In this document: in pieces, positions 38,480 through 50,760 of the stretch
Layout of the letters: every line of letters begins with the position of its first letter
Position numbering within the stretch: position 1 is the stretch's first letter
NCBI GenBank assembly: GCA_028023455.1
Contig: JAQFVV010006215.1
Span: 2,118,580 to 2,182,579, forward strand
Origin: Epiperipatus broadwayi
Taxonomy: Eukaryota > Onychophora > Udeonychophora > Euonychophora > Peripatidae
Length of the DNA stretch: 64,000 nt
Reading direction: 5' to 3'
The notes under the pieces: model-generated
What the model was told of the DNA's origin: nothing
The model's database searches: none
The model's input: the letters and a program-made list of their open reading frames with translations, nothing else
Translations under genes and position numbers: made by a program

Positions 38480-39060
38480 TTTTTTATAAAGGTTAAATTG
38501 ATCACTATCATAAAATTCTATTAAAGTTGGAGGTAATGCACATTCTTATGTAATCCTAGTTTTCATTGTAATGCCTCAGATTTTTTCACTTGTTGTATTA
38601 ACATTTCTCTAATTTCATCATAGAGAAGTTTTAGAGTACAATTCATTGATAGTCAGTTAATTCATTTCAGACTTCGTCACAGATTAATTTGATTGAGTCA
38701 AAAGTCTTAACTAAACCAATACAAAGTAATTAAATCATTCTTGTTTCTGAAACTTTTCTTGTATTTGCTTGACAACAAAAACTATATACAATGATTTCTT
38801 TAATTTCAAAACACAGAATTTTTGATAACTATTTATTTATAACTGGAAGCAATTTATTCAATAAAATCCTTGAAAATAGTTTTGCTGTAGTTGGATATTA
38901 ATGATATTCCAAGATAATTATTACAATTTTATCTTTCCTCTTTATATTTACAAATTGAAATGATAGAAGTATATTTAAGATCAGATGGCACTATTTTATG
39001 ATTCCATAATTTTCTAAAAAAAAAAAACAAGATGTCACTATATTTAAAAACTTCTTCAGA
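38480..39060 (-). pseudogene. Decayed reverse transcriptase of a different non-LTR element
   Basis: The reverse strand reads through several frames as YKEER, CNNYLGISLIS, KTIFKDFIE and ILLNKLLPVINK, then after a gap a degenerate KTFDSIKLICDEV. This is the order of the fingers (NYRGISLLS, KILARILLNRLLP) and first palm motif (KAFDSVNR) of invertebrate LINE reverse transcriptases. It is more divergent than the RTE copies and has many stops. Confidence 0.6.
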
Positions 39061-39110
39061 TGACTTAGAGCTTTTTAAATTTACACTTAAGAAAGACTTT
39101 TGATACATAA

Positions 39111-39567
39111 TGTAACTGTCCGGATCCCCTCAAGAAATCAGGGCGGTCTCTGATTTATTTTAATTATTTATTCATTTTCCAAAATAAATAACATGAACAC
39201 ACATACCCATATATATTATACTAATTTAATATCTTGATAATTTGGTTGAAATTAATTTTAAAATCGATTGAAATTATATTAAGTACTATTACTAATGTAG
39301 GATATTGATGGAAACACCTGAAGAGAGTTAAATGTAAAAACTACCCTGAGTTCGAATACTGAGCATAACGGAACCATCTACAAAGGAGAAGATCGAATGC
39401 ATTAATCTAAATTGCATCTGTATTGAGTATTTAATTTTAAATTATTTTGTTTAAAATGGATTCAATCTTGGATTAAAGTTATTCGTAGCATTCTATATGA
39501 AGACCCTAAATCCGATTATAATTAGATGTGACCACCTTAATTCCTTTAGGGGATCCTCACCATTACA
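39111..39567. mobile_element. 457-bp TIR element (MITE), uninterrupted copy
   Basis: Termini are TGTAACTGTCCGGATCCCCT and, reverse complemented from 39567, TGTAATGGTGAGGATCCCCT. The next bases also agree (AAGRAATNARGGYGGTC). About 90% similar to the copy at 49830-50760, and it provides that copy's uninterrupted version. Superfamily not identified. Confidence 0.75.
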
Positions 39568-39922
39568 TATGGTGGTCAATGTTAAAGACATGAAACAATA
39601 GTTTACCATTAACTACATCTATAGTTATAAAAAAAAAAAAAATTTTTTTTCAAAATAATTTTTATGGAATATAATAATGATAAATGATTTCAACTATTGT
39701 GAAATTGTAAAATGATAAAATAAATAGAGACCTTGAAATAAAATAAACAATGGTTAAATAAAATAAATAGAGACCTTGAAATAAAATAAACAATGGTTAA
39801 ATAGATGAGTTTGTCGCTTAAAATGACAATTTAAAATTAAGCATTAAATTAATGACATCTAAAAAGTAGGAAAAATTAAAATTACATTAAAAGAAAAAGA
39901 TCACATGGTCACTATTTTTTAT

Positions 39923-40575
39923 GCTAGCACATTACTGTTTTTAAAACAGGCAAAACTCTCCAGATAGTAGTGTCAACCAGAGTAATCAATGGATGCCAGA
40001 AGGCTTGTGCATAAAATCCCTATCTAGTGCCTACTCATCCAATATCCCCAGAATAGTTTCTGGCTTGTGGCCTTCGTCAGTGAGGAGCTTTGAATCTGAG
40101 AGCACTGCACCTAGATCTTAGGATCTAATGCAACCCTCCAGCAGCCACTTTTTATCTCTACTTAACTACAAAACCATGAGAATAAAATTGAAAACACAAT
40201 AATATTTTCAATCTAAACTCAATAGCTTATATAGTCATATGGGTCTGAACCCAGTTCAGTACCCATACATTTTGGTGTCTTTGGCTCTTTAACAACCATA
40301 GCCACCACTATCTTATTAGGCAGGATTGGTGTTAAACCACTAAACATCACACGATCACTATTTCTTATGCTAGCACATTACTGTTATTAAAACAGGCAAA
40401 ACTCTCCATATAGTAGTGCCACTCAGTGCCAACTAGAGTAATCAATGGATGCCAGAGGGCTTGTGCAGGAAATAGTGATTTTATGCACAAGCCTTCTGGC
40501 ATCCATTGATTACTCTGGTTGGCACTGAGTGGCACTACTATATGGAGAGTTCTGCCTGTTTTAAAAGACATAGCA
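39923..40575 (-). repeat. 446-bp tandem unit with hammerhead motif (PLE pLTR or retrozyme-like), family B
   Basis: TGCTAGCACATTACTGT at 39922 recurs at 40368, giving a 446-bp period. The first unit contains the hammerhead on the reverse strand (40040-40092). The second is cut short and turned back on itself: 40390-40465 is the complement of 40483-40565 around AGGCAAAACTCTCC and GTGGCACTGAGTG-type words. The same family appears at 61850-62105 next to a Penelope-like coding remnant. Confidence 0.75.
40040..40092 (-). ncRNA. Hammerhead ribozyme motif, type I, degenerate (family B)
   Basis: On the reverse strand: stem I strand CAA-AGC-TCCTCA, then CTGACGA, stem II AGGC-CACAA-GCCA, GAAA, a short stem III and TTC before TGGGGA-TA-TTG. 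Stem I pairs TCCTCA with TGGGGA and CAA with TTG around an internal loop. Compared with the sister copy, the base before the cleavage-site UC is changed (G to T) and the pair closing stem II is A-A. It is probably inactive. Confidence 0.65.
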
Positions 40576-41803
40576 TAAAATCCTATGACAAATAAATTTA
40601 TAGCTAAAATAAAATTGAATTTATGATAACTAGAAGTAGAAAGGATTTTAATTTATCCTCTTCGCTTGCAAGCAGCCATATTGGATATTTAAAAAATTAT
40701 GCTATGCCATAAATTTTATCATAACTTTTAGGTTTTATTAATAGAAAAATGACATAATATATATTGTTTGAAAGATCAAACACCAAAGAATGTAATTAAG
40801 CTGAAAAAAATATAGTCATTGATATTCAAAGTAATATAAAAAAGAATAAAAGTTAATATTTCTAATAATTATTTTCATATTATTTTTCTAAATTATCATG
40901 CATACAACTTAAAAATGTATTTTTGTTAGTAGTTGGATTCATCATAAAATTTCTAAAAAATTAGTATATAATAACATTTACCTAAGGTAATCCACCACTT
41001 CAAAACTTTGTAGAATAATTAGTACCTTTCATTTTTTCTAGTAGCCCTTCAAAATGTATTTCCATACAGAAGTTTGCAATGAATATGTCATCCCTAATAA
41101 CATCCTTTATAACAAGTAGTTAATATTGATCAATAATTAGTATAATTTGAATATTATAATAATGAACTTCAATACAGTTTGTAATTTATTAAAAAGTACT
41201 ACTAAAATAATCACTATATAAAAAATAAAATATAAAGTGAATGAAATACTAAATTCATTATAGAGTTAAGCTTGAGGTACATAAGTTAAGTAGTTTAGAG
41301 TCAGTGCGATGTAGCATTATTTATCCTATCTTTATAGATTTTGAAGGCTCATATTGCTTCATGCTACTATTACCATAAATTTAGTAATAGCTTCATCAAC
41401 TGCCACCTCTCTTTGCATTTGATATGCAGCTTTGAAATTTACATTGCAGTAGTGTATAATCGATCTAAGTTTATATACTGTCAAAATCTTTACTTTTAGC
41501 ATTTGCGTATTTTTATTATTAAAATGCAGACAAGACATTATAGAAAAATCTAAATTGGATCATAATATTTGCAAAATATGTTTATCTTTGTCTCATAACT
41601 GGACCCAAGCACACATCATAGCAAAAAATGCAGATAATTCACAATATAAATAAATGTACACAATCACGAGCTTTTTTTTTTTATGTTAGTTTCAATAATA
41701 ATTTTTTCGTATATTTTTTATCAAATATAAAAATAAAATAATAATTAAAAAATATAGAAAAATAAATACTATTAGCCCCCCCCCCCCCCATAACGTTGTC
41801 TTC

Positions 41804-41842
41804 AAAATACATCGGTAAAAAGTTTTTTTACCGATGTATTTT
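41804..41842. repeat. Small perfect hairpin next to a poly-C tract
   Basis: AAAATACATCGGTAAAA is followed by its complement TTTTACCGATGTATTTT with a short T-rich loop. A run of about 15 C lies 20 bp upstream. Confidence 0.7.
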
Positions 41843-42439
41843 TCACGTCGAATGCTTTTCTAGTAACTATCAAAAAAATGAGAGAAAGACAAAAAAATTC
41901 AATGTACTTGAACACAAAAATTATAAAATTTTTATTTTTTAGCATAGAAAACTAAAACTTACCTTTCCTGAAACTAGAAAAAAAGATGGAGACGAAGGTG
42001 TAAAAAGCACATGCATAGCCTTCGTAGATTTCTGTTAATCTTAACCTGAACCTGGATGCTTATAATTTGAAAATCATTGCCCGCATTATGCAGGCATAAA
42101 CACGAATTGGAAAATGCTGGAAACTTGGAAAATATTAACCCTTACTGAGAAATTCCCGTGCCAGGATGGCCATGGCTTCAAGTCGCTCGAAATCTGCCAA
42201 TTTTTGAGCTACCGTAGTGTTTTCCGCTTATTTTGAAGCTTAAAATGTACTATAAGATGCTGCCCTCTAGAATTATTTTAAAAGTAAAAAAATCAATAAT
42301 ATTCACGGAATAAGCTATAACAAAGGAAGAAGGCAGTCCATTCTTGCCTCTGATTGGTTGATGCTCATATAGTACAAAAGAAACCGTTAGCAATAGTTTT
42401 CACTGCTCCAACTTCTGTTTTGGCTTGAAAATAAAAAGT

Positions 42440-42808
42440 AATGTCTTATAATGATTTTTTTATTATTTTTCGTATATATTATGAATTATTTTGATAAAAT
42501 ATGCTGAAAATATAGTTATTTTAGAATAATGGTAAGATTTTAGTAAAAAAAATGTATACTTTTATGTAAATGTAAATTGAAAATAAAGCAAGCGCTAAAT
42601 GACATCTGTAAACAATTTTCTCCGCCCCAAGCTCTTTATTTAATTTTCAAACAGAAATGATTAATTTAGAGTATTTTGCTGGCGTTTATTTACATATTAT
42701 AATGTATTTTGTTAAAATATGCTGAAAATATAAATTATTTTAGGAAAATAGTGAGATTTAGTAAAAAGTTCTTTACTTTTATAGAAACGTAAATTGAGAA
42801 AGAAAATC
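42440..42808 (+). repeat. Two direct copies of a 150-bp segment
   Basis: 42440-42590 and 42655-42808 both read through AAAATATGCTGAAAATATA, a TTATTTTAG word, GTGAGATTT or GTAAGATTT, AGTAAAAA and GTAAATTGA. Diverged; function unknown. They lie just upstream of the open frame at 42925. Confidence 0.6.
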
Positions 42809-42924
42809 AGTGACGTACTCAACAGGTTAGAACGTACTTTTGAGGTTCTCCGATATAAAATATTTTTATAATTATAAATAGAAATTTATTTTTGAAAAAA
42901 CTTTGGTTCACTTTCATAATCTGA

Positions 42925-43311
42925 CAAATTATTAATATACTTTTTACAAACGAAACTAAAACGAATATAATATTAAAAGATGAATATATTTCTACGGCTG
43001 AGTTTGTTAATTGTCCAATCAAAAGTTGTAAAACTTTAATTCACTTGGCCAATAAAAAAACTGTTCAGTTAAAAAATAAATTTTTCAGTGAAAAGGTTAA
43101 TGTCTGTGAAGAAAATAATAGAAATGTTGGAGGAGAATTTTCAATAATACAGTCATCGGGAATTATTACAATTGAGAATGACTACACTACACTGACAATT
43201 ACTCCTGATAAAACAATAATTCAAACAAATGTTACTTTAAATGATGAAGTATCTCAAGTAGTTATACTTGATAAAAAACAAAAAGATATAAATAAGGTTT
43301 TACTTCACTGA
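42925..43311 (+). CDS. Unrecognised open frame, 128 codons, possible remnant
   Basis: An open frame runs from just after a stop at 42922 to TGA at 43309-43311. There is no ATG near its start; TTG at 43045 is the best alternative start. The product has a coding-like alternation (TAEFVNCPIKSCKTLIHLA, GGEFSIIQSSGIITIENDYT, TLTITPDKTIIQTNVTLND). The CPIKSC pair and beta-strand-like pattern are visible, but I do not recognise the family. It could be the remains of a retroelement or virus-like gene or a stray exon. No splice sites could be assigned with confidence. Confidence 0.3.
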   Translation, partial: QIINILFTNETKTNIILKDEYISTAEFVNCPIKSCKTLIHLANKKTVQLKNKFFSEKVNVCEENNRNVGGEFSIIQSSGIITIENDYTTLTITPDKTIIQTNVTLNDEVSQVVILDKKQKDINKVLLH

Positions 43312-43327
43312 CATATATAAATTTATA

Positions 43328-43516
43328 AGTGCTCTGCGCACAGTATTCGTCGAACACAAGAAAATCACTGGCCACGTTTTTCAACCATCACTAGCAAGTA
43401 TTGTTTGTACGGAGAGAAACTATGCAAAACGCAAAGTTAAAGAGGCTTGCTACATAGAAAGTGATCCTGCAGCAATTAACAGAAAAGAAGCTTGCTTCTT
43501 CATATCAAAAAAATGA
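43328..43516 (+). pseudogene. Fragment resembling the GIY-YIG endonuclease tail of retroelements
   Basis: The frame reads ALRTVFVEHKKITGHVFQPS, then CTERNYAKRKVKEACYIESD, PAAINRKEACFFISKK and a stop. The order EH-x-x-x-TGH, a hydrophobic patch, E-x-x-Y-x-x-R-x-x-K-E-A-x-x-I, then N-R-x-E matches the C-terminal end of GIY-YIG domains found with Penelope-type and some other reverse transcriptases. No GIY or YIG motif is seen upstream. A remnant only. Confidence 0.45.
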
Positions 43517-43899
43517 ATATTGTAAATGATGTACTCAAATTTACATATATTTGCATATCATATGCATTATAGATATTTTATCATTACACGCCTAGCTATG
43601 AATACGGGAGTACGTATTTCCCGAAAGTGCTTAGCTTAATATATAATTAAATTGAAAGCTTCATTGTCTGTGCGCAAAAAGATATAACAATTATAATGAT
43701 TTCATTCTCAATCAAATAATGATGGTGTTAAAAGGATTAAAAAAGCAAGACAGACATGAAAGTAGAACTTGTTAGTAAAATGAACACAAGTATGAATATT
43801 TTTAATAGTGATATAAATAATATCGTAGTAAGATGGAGTGCTCTACTTCTGGCAGTAGAGAAGAGTGTGCATTAGTGCAAATATCTGAGGGGTCCATAA

Positions 43900-45900
43900 C
43901 AAACTAATCATTCTCCACATACACAGGTGATGAACTAAACAGCTTTTCAAATTCGAGAGACCCATACCAATGAAATGAACCAAGCATTTGCAAGTAAGGC
44001 AACTTCAAAAGAAATGTTTGAAAATGCAATCAAGATGTACGATCAGATAAAGCCATCGACCAGAGATCTACAATAATAAAATCTCAGTCATGCCAAAACA
44101 CACAAACCATTATTTTACAAGAAGACTAGCCTGATTTCATTTTTGAATCTAATCGAGATACTAAACATTTTTTCACTGCTGAAACTTTGCTTAACCATAA
44201 ATTTTTTACTGGTTGGATGTTTCAAGTTCCCAAAGATAGAATAGAAGTGTCCTATTAACCTTAATTTGTGGAAGACAATACCAAGCATAGATCAGATTGA
44301 CCCAAATACTTCAATACCAGTCCCACAAATAAACTCCACTGAGATAAGCATGAGTAGTGATACAATGCAGATTAGTGCAAACAACCAATACCAGGAACCC
44401 AAAAATTATCCTGAGCACAAAGTATGTGAATGTAATGATGACATCCAGAGTAAATCACTATTAATATGGATGACTATCATAGAAGAGTAATGACGTAGAG
44501 AATCATTGCAGCATTGCTAAAACAAGTAAACCTGATTTGAAAAACCCAGAAAGAAATGCAGATATGAATGAAGCAGAAAGTCTTTAAAATGCACAAGTTA
44601 TCAACACGCTATAAATAGAATGGTCTGAGATAGCCACTAAAGATCTTGATACGATAAGTGACCCTTGAAGAGAATTTACTCTTCCATATCAGACAGTACC
44701 TGTGATGGACGATTAACGCCTAACTTTCAATTTGGAAGACATAATTCCAAATACATTGCAAGCCAATACTGATAGTCATATGTTCACCACACAAATAAAC
44801 ACTCCATATGTTAAAGACATCATGGAGGAATATATGGAAGAAGATATGATGGTAAATGGATTAGATGAATATTTAAAATTTTTATAATCATATCTACCAT
44901 CAAAATAAAATCCACATATTTTCCCAACACTATGTCAAAGAATTGGGGAATAATTATCAGATTAAAGCATTATTAATTATTGTAACTGATACAAAAGGAG
45001 ATCTTAGAAATAAAAAAATCAATCCTGAAGACACAAATGAATTTAATTGGCTTATTCATCATAAATATGCATTATGGCAATTTAAATATCTCCATAACAA
45101 GAAAGATGATCAAAATGAAGAAAATCAGCAAGGTTTGGGGTTAAAACCACATCATCAACTACCAAACATGAAATTCCACGGTTAACACCTATGAAGGCCC
45201 ATTTACCTTTATTAAGTAATAAATTTATAATAAAAGGATGGAACTCAAGGATTATGACTTGGGATGTGTGAACCTGACTAAACCTAGAAAAACAGCCCCA
45301 GATATAATTAAAAAATATATATGTTTATATGTAAAATCACTAACATTACTATAAAAGAAGAAATATTCAAAACACAATGATCTACATATATTATAGACTA
45401 TAATTTTGAATTATGTAACCAAACCTATAATATGGACTAGTTAAACAAGATTAAGCCCATGTTTGATAAATATAAACGTCCAATTATATGATAAATATGA
45501 TCTAAAAAAAAGATAGATTGAAATCATATATTTAATTAACAGCCAAAGCTGAGAGAAGGAGCAAAGATAAGAAAGGAAATACCCATACTATCCAGATAGG
45601 CGACAGAGTGTTTATTGAAATACCCATAATTTCCAGTTAGGAGACGGAGTGTTTATTAAAATGCCCCATCCAAACAAGAATTTTCTTCACATTACAATGA
45701 AAATACCAGAAGTTTTACAGTCAATATGAGAGACCTTTCACTATTGTGAAACAGTCCGTTCCGAATGCATTTTGGATAAAGATAAATAGAGAAGTGAAGG
45801 GAACTTATAATGCACATTGCTTTAAACCTTATTGTAGCAAAACAAAATGACCATTGAGTAGATATGCTTTATAAAAAAAAAAATAGGCATGGGTTTTAAT
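43900..45900 (+). pseudogene. Decayed LTR-retroelement polyprotein remnant
   Basis: The clearest part is 45540-45850. Across frame shifts it gives KAERRSKDKKG, IGDRVFIEIPI, PFTIVKQSVPNAFWIKINRE, and VKGTYNAHCFKPYCSKTK, the layout of the C-terminal integrase domain of Ty3/gypsy-type or related elements (GDRVF..., a GPF-IVK word, NAFWIKI, ...HCFKPY). A 45-bp segment with GACAGAGTGTTTATT is duplicated at 45600-45655. Upstream 44266-45185 has short Asn/Lys/Glu-rich frames with no recognisable motif. Confidence 0.5.
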
Positions 45901-46375
45901 CAGAAATAGAAAAGGAAATGAAACGATCAAAAAAATAGGGTCAATTAGCATATGATGAGTTTAGACCTAGATAATTATAAAACAATTACTGGGATATTTT
46001 AGCATCAACCGAGACTGAAGAAATGATTTAGATAGAATGATAAACACTGATGTTTATTTAGTCTTTTTAGGAAACCCAATAAGTCTCAAAAATGAGCAGG
46101 GTAAAAGGATAAATGAGACACATTAGTGGTTGATCTCGTATCACACAATCATCATAATAATAATTAAAAAAAAAACTCATATAAATCTCATTTCATTAAG
46201 AAAGATATAAAGAATGAAATTAGAAAGTAATAGGAATATAGTCAGTAAAAGATATAGATTGGAATAAATAGGTCTTATAACTTTCCTTCTCATACCCACA
46301 TTCTAACATTAAATTTAAACCATGCTTCCTAAATGAGCATTAAAATCTTGACAATAACTTCAAATTTTAACTCTG

Positions 46376-46680
46376 TAAGGATGGGAGAATTGTAAGGATA
46401 TCTTTACAGTTTAAATTTTATCATTCACTACCGAATACAAATTATTTTTTTTTTATCTTTCTTTGATATTGAGCTCATCTTTGCTTTACATCGAGTATCA
46501 TCTAATTCCATGTTATCAAGTAAATATATATTTACTTGTTATAAATATATATAAACCCTCATATATATATAATTTTACATCATAATTATGTAATCAAAGT
46601 GTTAAAATTTTCTTATCATAATAGAAAATTTAAATCCTATACGGGAGAGAAATTGTAAGGATTACTTACAATCTGGCCAA
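46376..46680. repeat. Possible LTR piece
   Basis: TGTAAGGAT occurs at 46376, 46394 and 46652, with ATTGTAAGGATTACTTACAA at the last site. This is reminiscent of LTR ends and lies just after the integrase-like remnant. No matching second LTR was found in the window. Confidence 0.3.
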
Positions 46681-47445
46681 CCTCAATTATTTAATTAAAA
46701 GATCAAAATATAAACTGAAAAATATAAGTTGTATACATATATATAAAACATAATGGTTAAAATATAAAATGTTAATACCGAGAGTCAAGTTGTTTTAGTA
46801 AAATTAAAACAAAATAATTATTCTAGATAATTCATATATACATGTATAAAATGATTATTTTTAAATCATTTACATATATATATTAACAATTATTTAAATT
46901 GACTAACCTTAATAATTAAGACATCAAACCTAGAGACAACCTTAGGTCAAGTCGCATCTTAGCAACTAAACACAAAGGAAATAAAATTTAGAATCCAATT
47001 ATTGATAATATCAACAATAGTTGATTATGAAATCAAATTGTATATTTAAAACATGCTACCGGAAGTCGATTCTCTTATAAAAGCTGGATCAAATAATTTC
47101 TAAATTAATTCTATCTTTTGCCATTGAACTAATCACTACGTATAGTCATTTTGCTGTTTTTGAATTCCGCATGTATTAAAAAATAGATCAATAATTTGAA
47201 CGAATCTTCTTGTTGATATAATTTTCATTAGAAAACAATTTTAATTTCAATCAATAAAAAGTGTAAATAAATTACTCTTTAGTATTATTAATTATAATTT
47301 TAAAACTAAATTATATTTATATTTTATTTATTAATTAAAAAAACTCGTAATAAAATCGTTCTAAATTGGAATCGTAAAGAAGATAAATTTTCGTCAAAAA
47401 GCATTTATATATGTAAATTAAATTATATTAAGAAGATAATAAGTA

Positions 47446-48795
47446 CACCTTTATCCCGCTTAGCGATGGCAATTGGTCCTCCAAAACTCGTTAAACAAGA
47501 ATATTGTATACAGAATACGTATTTATAATGGGGGTCTATGGGAAAAAAATTGGTCGGTTCCAGTCAACTACATAAAATATTCACATTGGTTTTCAAGCTC
47601 AAAGATTTTCTTGATTTTTTTCATGGCAATGATGACTAAATACAGTATCTAAAAGAAAAGTTTCATATCACTAGGACAAAAAAGCATATTTTCACTGTTT
47701 AAAAAGTACAGTATAGCAAAAAGAAAAAGTGAAACTAAATTTGAATTTAAAGAGTTTTTATATTATTCCGCAGAAGTTTTTCATCGTAATAAAAAAAAAA
47801 TCCATACTGAAGGGCATTTTTTAAATATTTGTATTACAGTACTGTACATTTATGTTTATTACTTATGTGAAATTATTCAAATTAAAAAAAACAATGTTTA
47901 ATTATAAATTATTTAATTGAACGTACTCCAAAGTAAGAAAAAGCTTAATGCCTATTGTAAATCAGTCAACTTTAGAAAAAAAAATCAACTTATTTTAAAA
48001 GAAAAAAAATCTGTTCTAATTTTCTAAAACATACTAAGTTTATTTTTTTTTACTGTATATTTTTACTAATGTAATAGTGCCCCCCCCCCCCCATTCATTT
48101 AGAAAAATTATTCATTAACACTTATTTTTAAATGCAATCCGTTTTTCTTTTTAAATTTTTTTCTAAATCAACATTCTCACTTTAAAATGTTTTTCTTTTG
48201 ATTTGAAACCACTTGATGTACGTAACTAAGGAACACACCCACGCAATTTAATATTAGTAGTTAGTGTTTTCCTGAAAGTTTGTGATGATTGTATTTTAGT
48301 TGTACTGTTTCATCATCTAATATAAGTGTTGAATGTCTAGAAAAATTAAACTTTATTTAAATAATCCAAGTCTGTACATTATATTTAAATAAAGTTTAAT
48401 TTTTCTAAAGATATTCAACACTTATATGTATACAGTATTATAGATTCATTAATTATATATATATATATTAAGTTTATACATTTTATAATCAAATTACTGA
48501 ATGCAGCACTAACATTGTGTTTTATGAATAAAATATTGTATGTGCTATACAATTACAGCAAAGTCATTACCTGTATAGTATTACAGTAAGTACTTTTGCT
48601 TTTGGGTAAAATGAATTTAAAATACCTATTCTCTGATGTCATCAGTGACACAAAATTGAAGATAGCTGCCAAAAAAAATTTTCCCGATCGTTATAGTGAA
48701 TAATCGATTGTAAATCAAAGTAGTGGGTACAAAATGATGATGATTGCTATTGTGAAATATCGCTAAGTAGCCAATCGCTAAGCTGGGTAAAGGTG
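47446..48795. mobile_element. pogo/Tigger-like element with TA duplication
   Basis: Ends are CACCTTTATCCCGCTTAGCG and, reverse complemented, CACCTTTACCCAGCTTAGCG. Both sides are flanked by TA (47444-47445, 48796-48797). 1.35 kb with a poly-C tract near 48080. No transposase frame is visible. 48250-48425 inside it is an inserted foldback related to the tail at 63440-63550. Confidence 0.75.
48250..48425 (-). repeat. Foldback made of a dispersed repeat tail
   Basis: 48326-48366 and 48378-48424 are complementary around AAATTAAACTTTATTTAAAT. Read on the reverse strand, the segment matches 63440-63550, with shared CATTCAACACTTATATTAGA and ATCATCACAAAC words. Confidence 0.7.
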
Positions 48796-49829
48796 TATAT
48801 AAAATGTGTCGTGAGTAAAAAAAACAATTTGTCATAGGATCTAATGCATTTATTTAACCTAAAATTATGTAATTATTCATTCCTACTGAAATACCTAATT
48901 TATATGCGAACTTCTTCTACATAATTAAAAATGCAATTTCAGTTTACATGGAAATAATTTATGGAAGATGTCAACATCATACGAGAGAAAGAATTTTGAA
49001 CAACAGAGTATGTTAATTGACTCACCAAAGATTGATAACCAAGGAATAAAGAACTATCTTTAATGAACATTAAGAACTTTATCCTTAACGGACATTATTC
49101 CACAAATTATGGAAATGAATAGGACAATATCATAAACTTTTAATATATCTTATCATTGTGTGTATCATCAGCTTCGATTATCTAATTTTATTTCCTTTGC
49201 TTCCAAAATTCGTTTACATTGAAATAGTTCATTTAAAACATTATTAGATGAGAAATGGAAAGATCATTGATTTAAATAATTTTTTAAAATAAAATTTAGA
49301 TTTTCCCCATAAAGCGACTTGACCAAGGTAAAATAACTTAATATGGAGATAAAATTTTATTATTCTTTATATTGATTTTATTCTTGACAGAACAGAAATT
49401 TTTGTTCATTATTAATATAATTAACTTAGTAATATTTGTTTATTATTCTTTGTATGAATGACTAATATCCTTGGGTGTGTGATCTTTTATTTCATCATAA
49501 TATGACTACATATAGAAGGGGGTTCTTATAAAATTGGAATTCCTTTACAAGGATTGGATAATATAAAATCTTTTATACACACAATGTTCATATTAAATTT
49601 AGTTAGTTAGTATAATTATAATTTTTTTTTTTGTTGAATTTATAAAAATGTTATTATTTATTAAAATTTTGTCGTTTTATGATGCATATCTACTATGGGA
49701 AGATATCATTTATATTTAATATAAAATAGTAGAAATATATGTAAAACACAATTATAAATTTTTGTTATATAAAATAAATTTAAATAGTTGTCAATTAATA
49801 AACATTGTTAAAGTTTATTTTAAATTCAA

Positions 49830-50760
49830 GGAGTCTCTGATTTATTTTAATTATTTATTCATTTTCCGAAATAAATAACATGTGAACATCCATATACATA
49901 TATCAGACTAATTTAATATCTTGATAATTTGGTTGAAATTAATTTTAAAATCGATTGAAATTATATTAAGTACTATTACTAATGTAGGATATTGATGGAA
50001 ATACCTGAAGAGAGTTAAATGTAAAAACTACCCTGAGTTCAATACTGACTATAACGGAACCATCTACAAAGATGAAGATTGAATGAATTAATCTAAATTG
50101 CATCTGTATTGAATATTTAATTTTAAATTATCTTGTTTAAAATGGATTCAATCTTGGATTAAAGTTAAATCATATTATTCATAGCATCCTATATGAAGAC
50201 CCTAAATCTGATTATAGTTAGATGCGTCCACCTTGATTCCTTTAGGGCAGGGGTGGGCAATTGTTTTGGCTCGGGGGCCACAGAGGTTGGTGGAGGGCCG
50301 CATCGGGGCCACTTTGTAGAAGCAAAGGTTAGCGGAGGACCGCACCTTTTTTTCATGACACAATAAACGCATTGCTTTATTCCCTGTATTACCAAAGAAA
50401 CATTTGTTGTCCATTCTTCATTAAACACATGACATTCATCACCAATTTTACATTTTTTCAAAGGGTTCATGGTTTCGCTAAAGTTGGAAATGTATATTTG
50501 CTAATACAAAGACAAAATTGAAATTAACCAAATCAACTGGAAAGGCACTGCACATCATATCTACACTGCATGTGTATTGATGTGGCCATCCTAGTGAAAA
50601 ATATGAGATGAATCTTCGGTCACGCACGGGAAGGAAATCTCAGTTCAAGGCAGATTTTTCTGATTGTCTTGGCGGGCCACATAAAAACTCTTAGAGGGCC
50701 GCATGTGGCCCTCGGGCCGCTATTTGCCCACCCCTGCTTTAGGGGATCCACACCATTACA
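49830..50760. mobile_element. Second copy of the 457-bp TIR element, interrupted by a hAT
   Basis: 49830-50247 plus 50745-50760 is collinear with 39135-39567. The left terminus (about 24 bp) is missing or diverged. The copy is split by the element at 50248-50736. Confidence 0.8.
50248..50736. mobile_element. hAT non-autonomous element, 489 bp
   Basis: Starts CAGGGGTGGGCAATTG and ends, reverse complemented, CAGGGGTGGGCAAATAG. GGGGGCCAC and GGGCCGCA words occur at both ends. CTTTAGGG is duplicated on both sides (50240-50247, 50737-50744). The paralogue at 39541-39555 has a single CTTTAGGG, the empty site. Confidence 0.92.
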
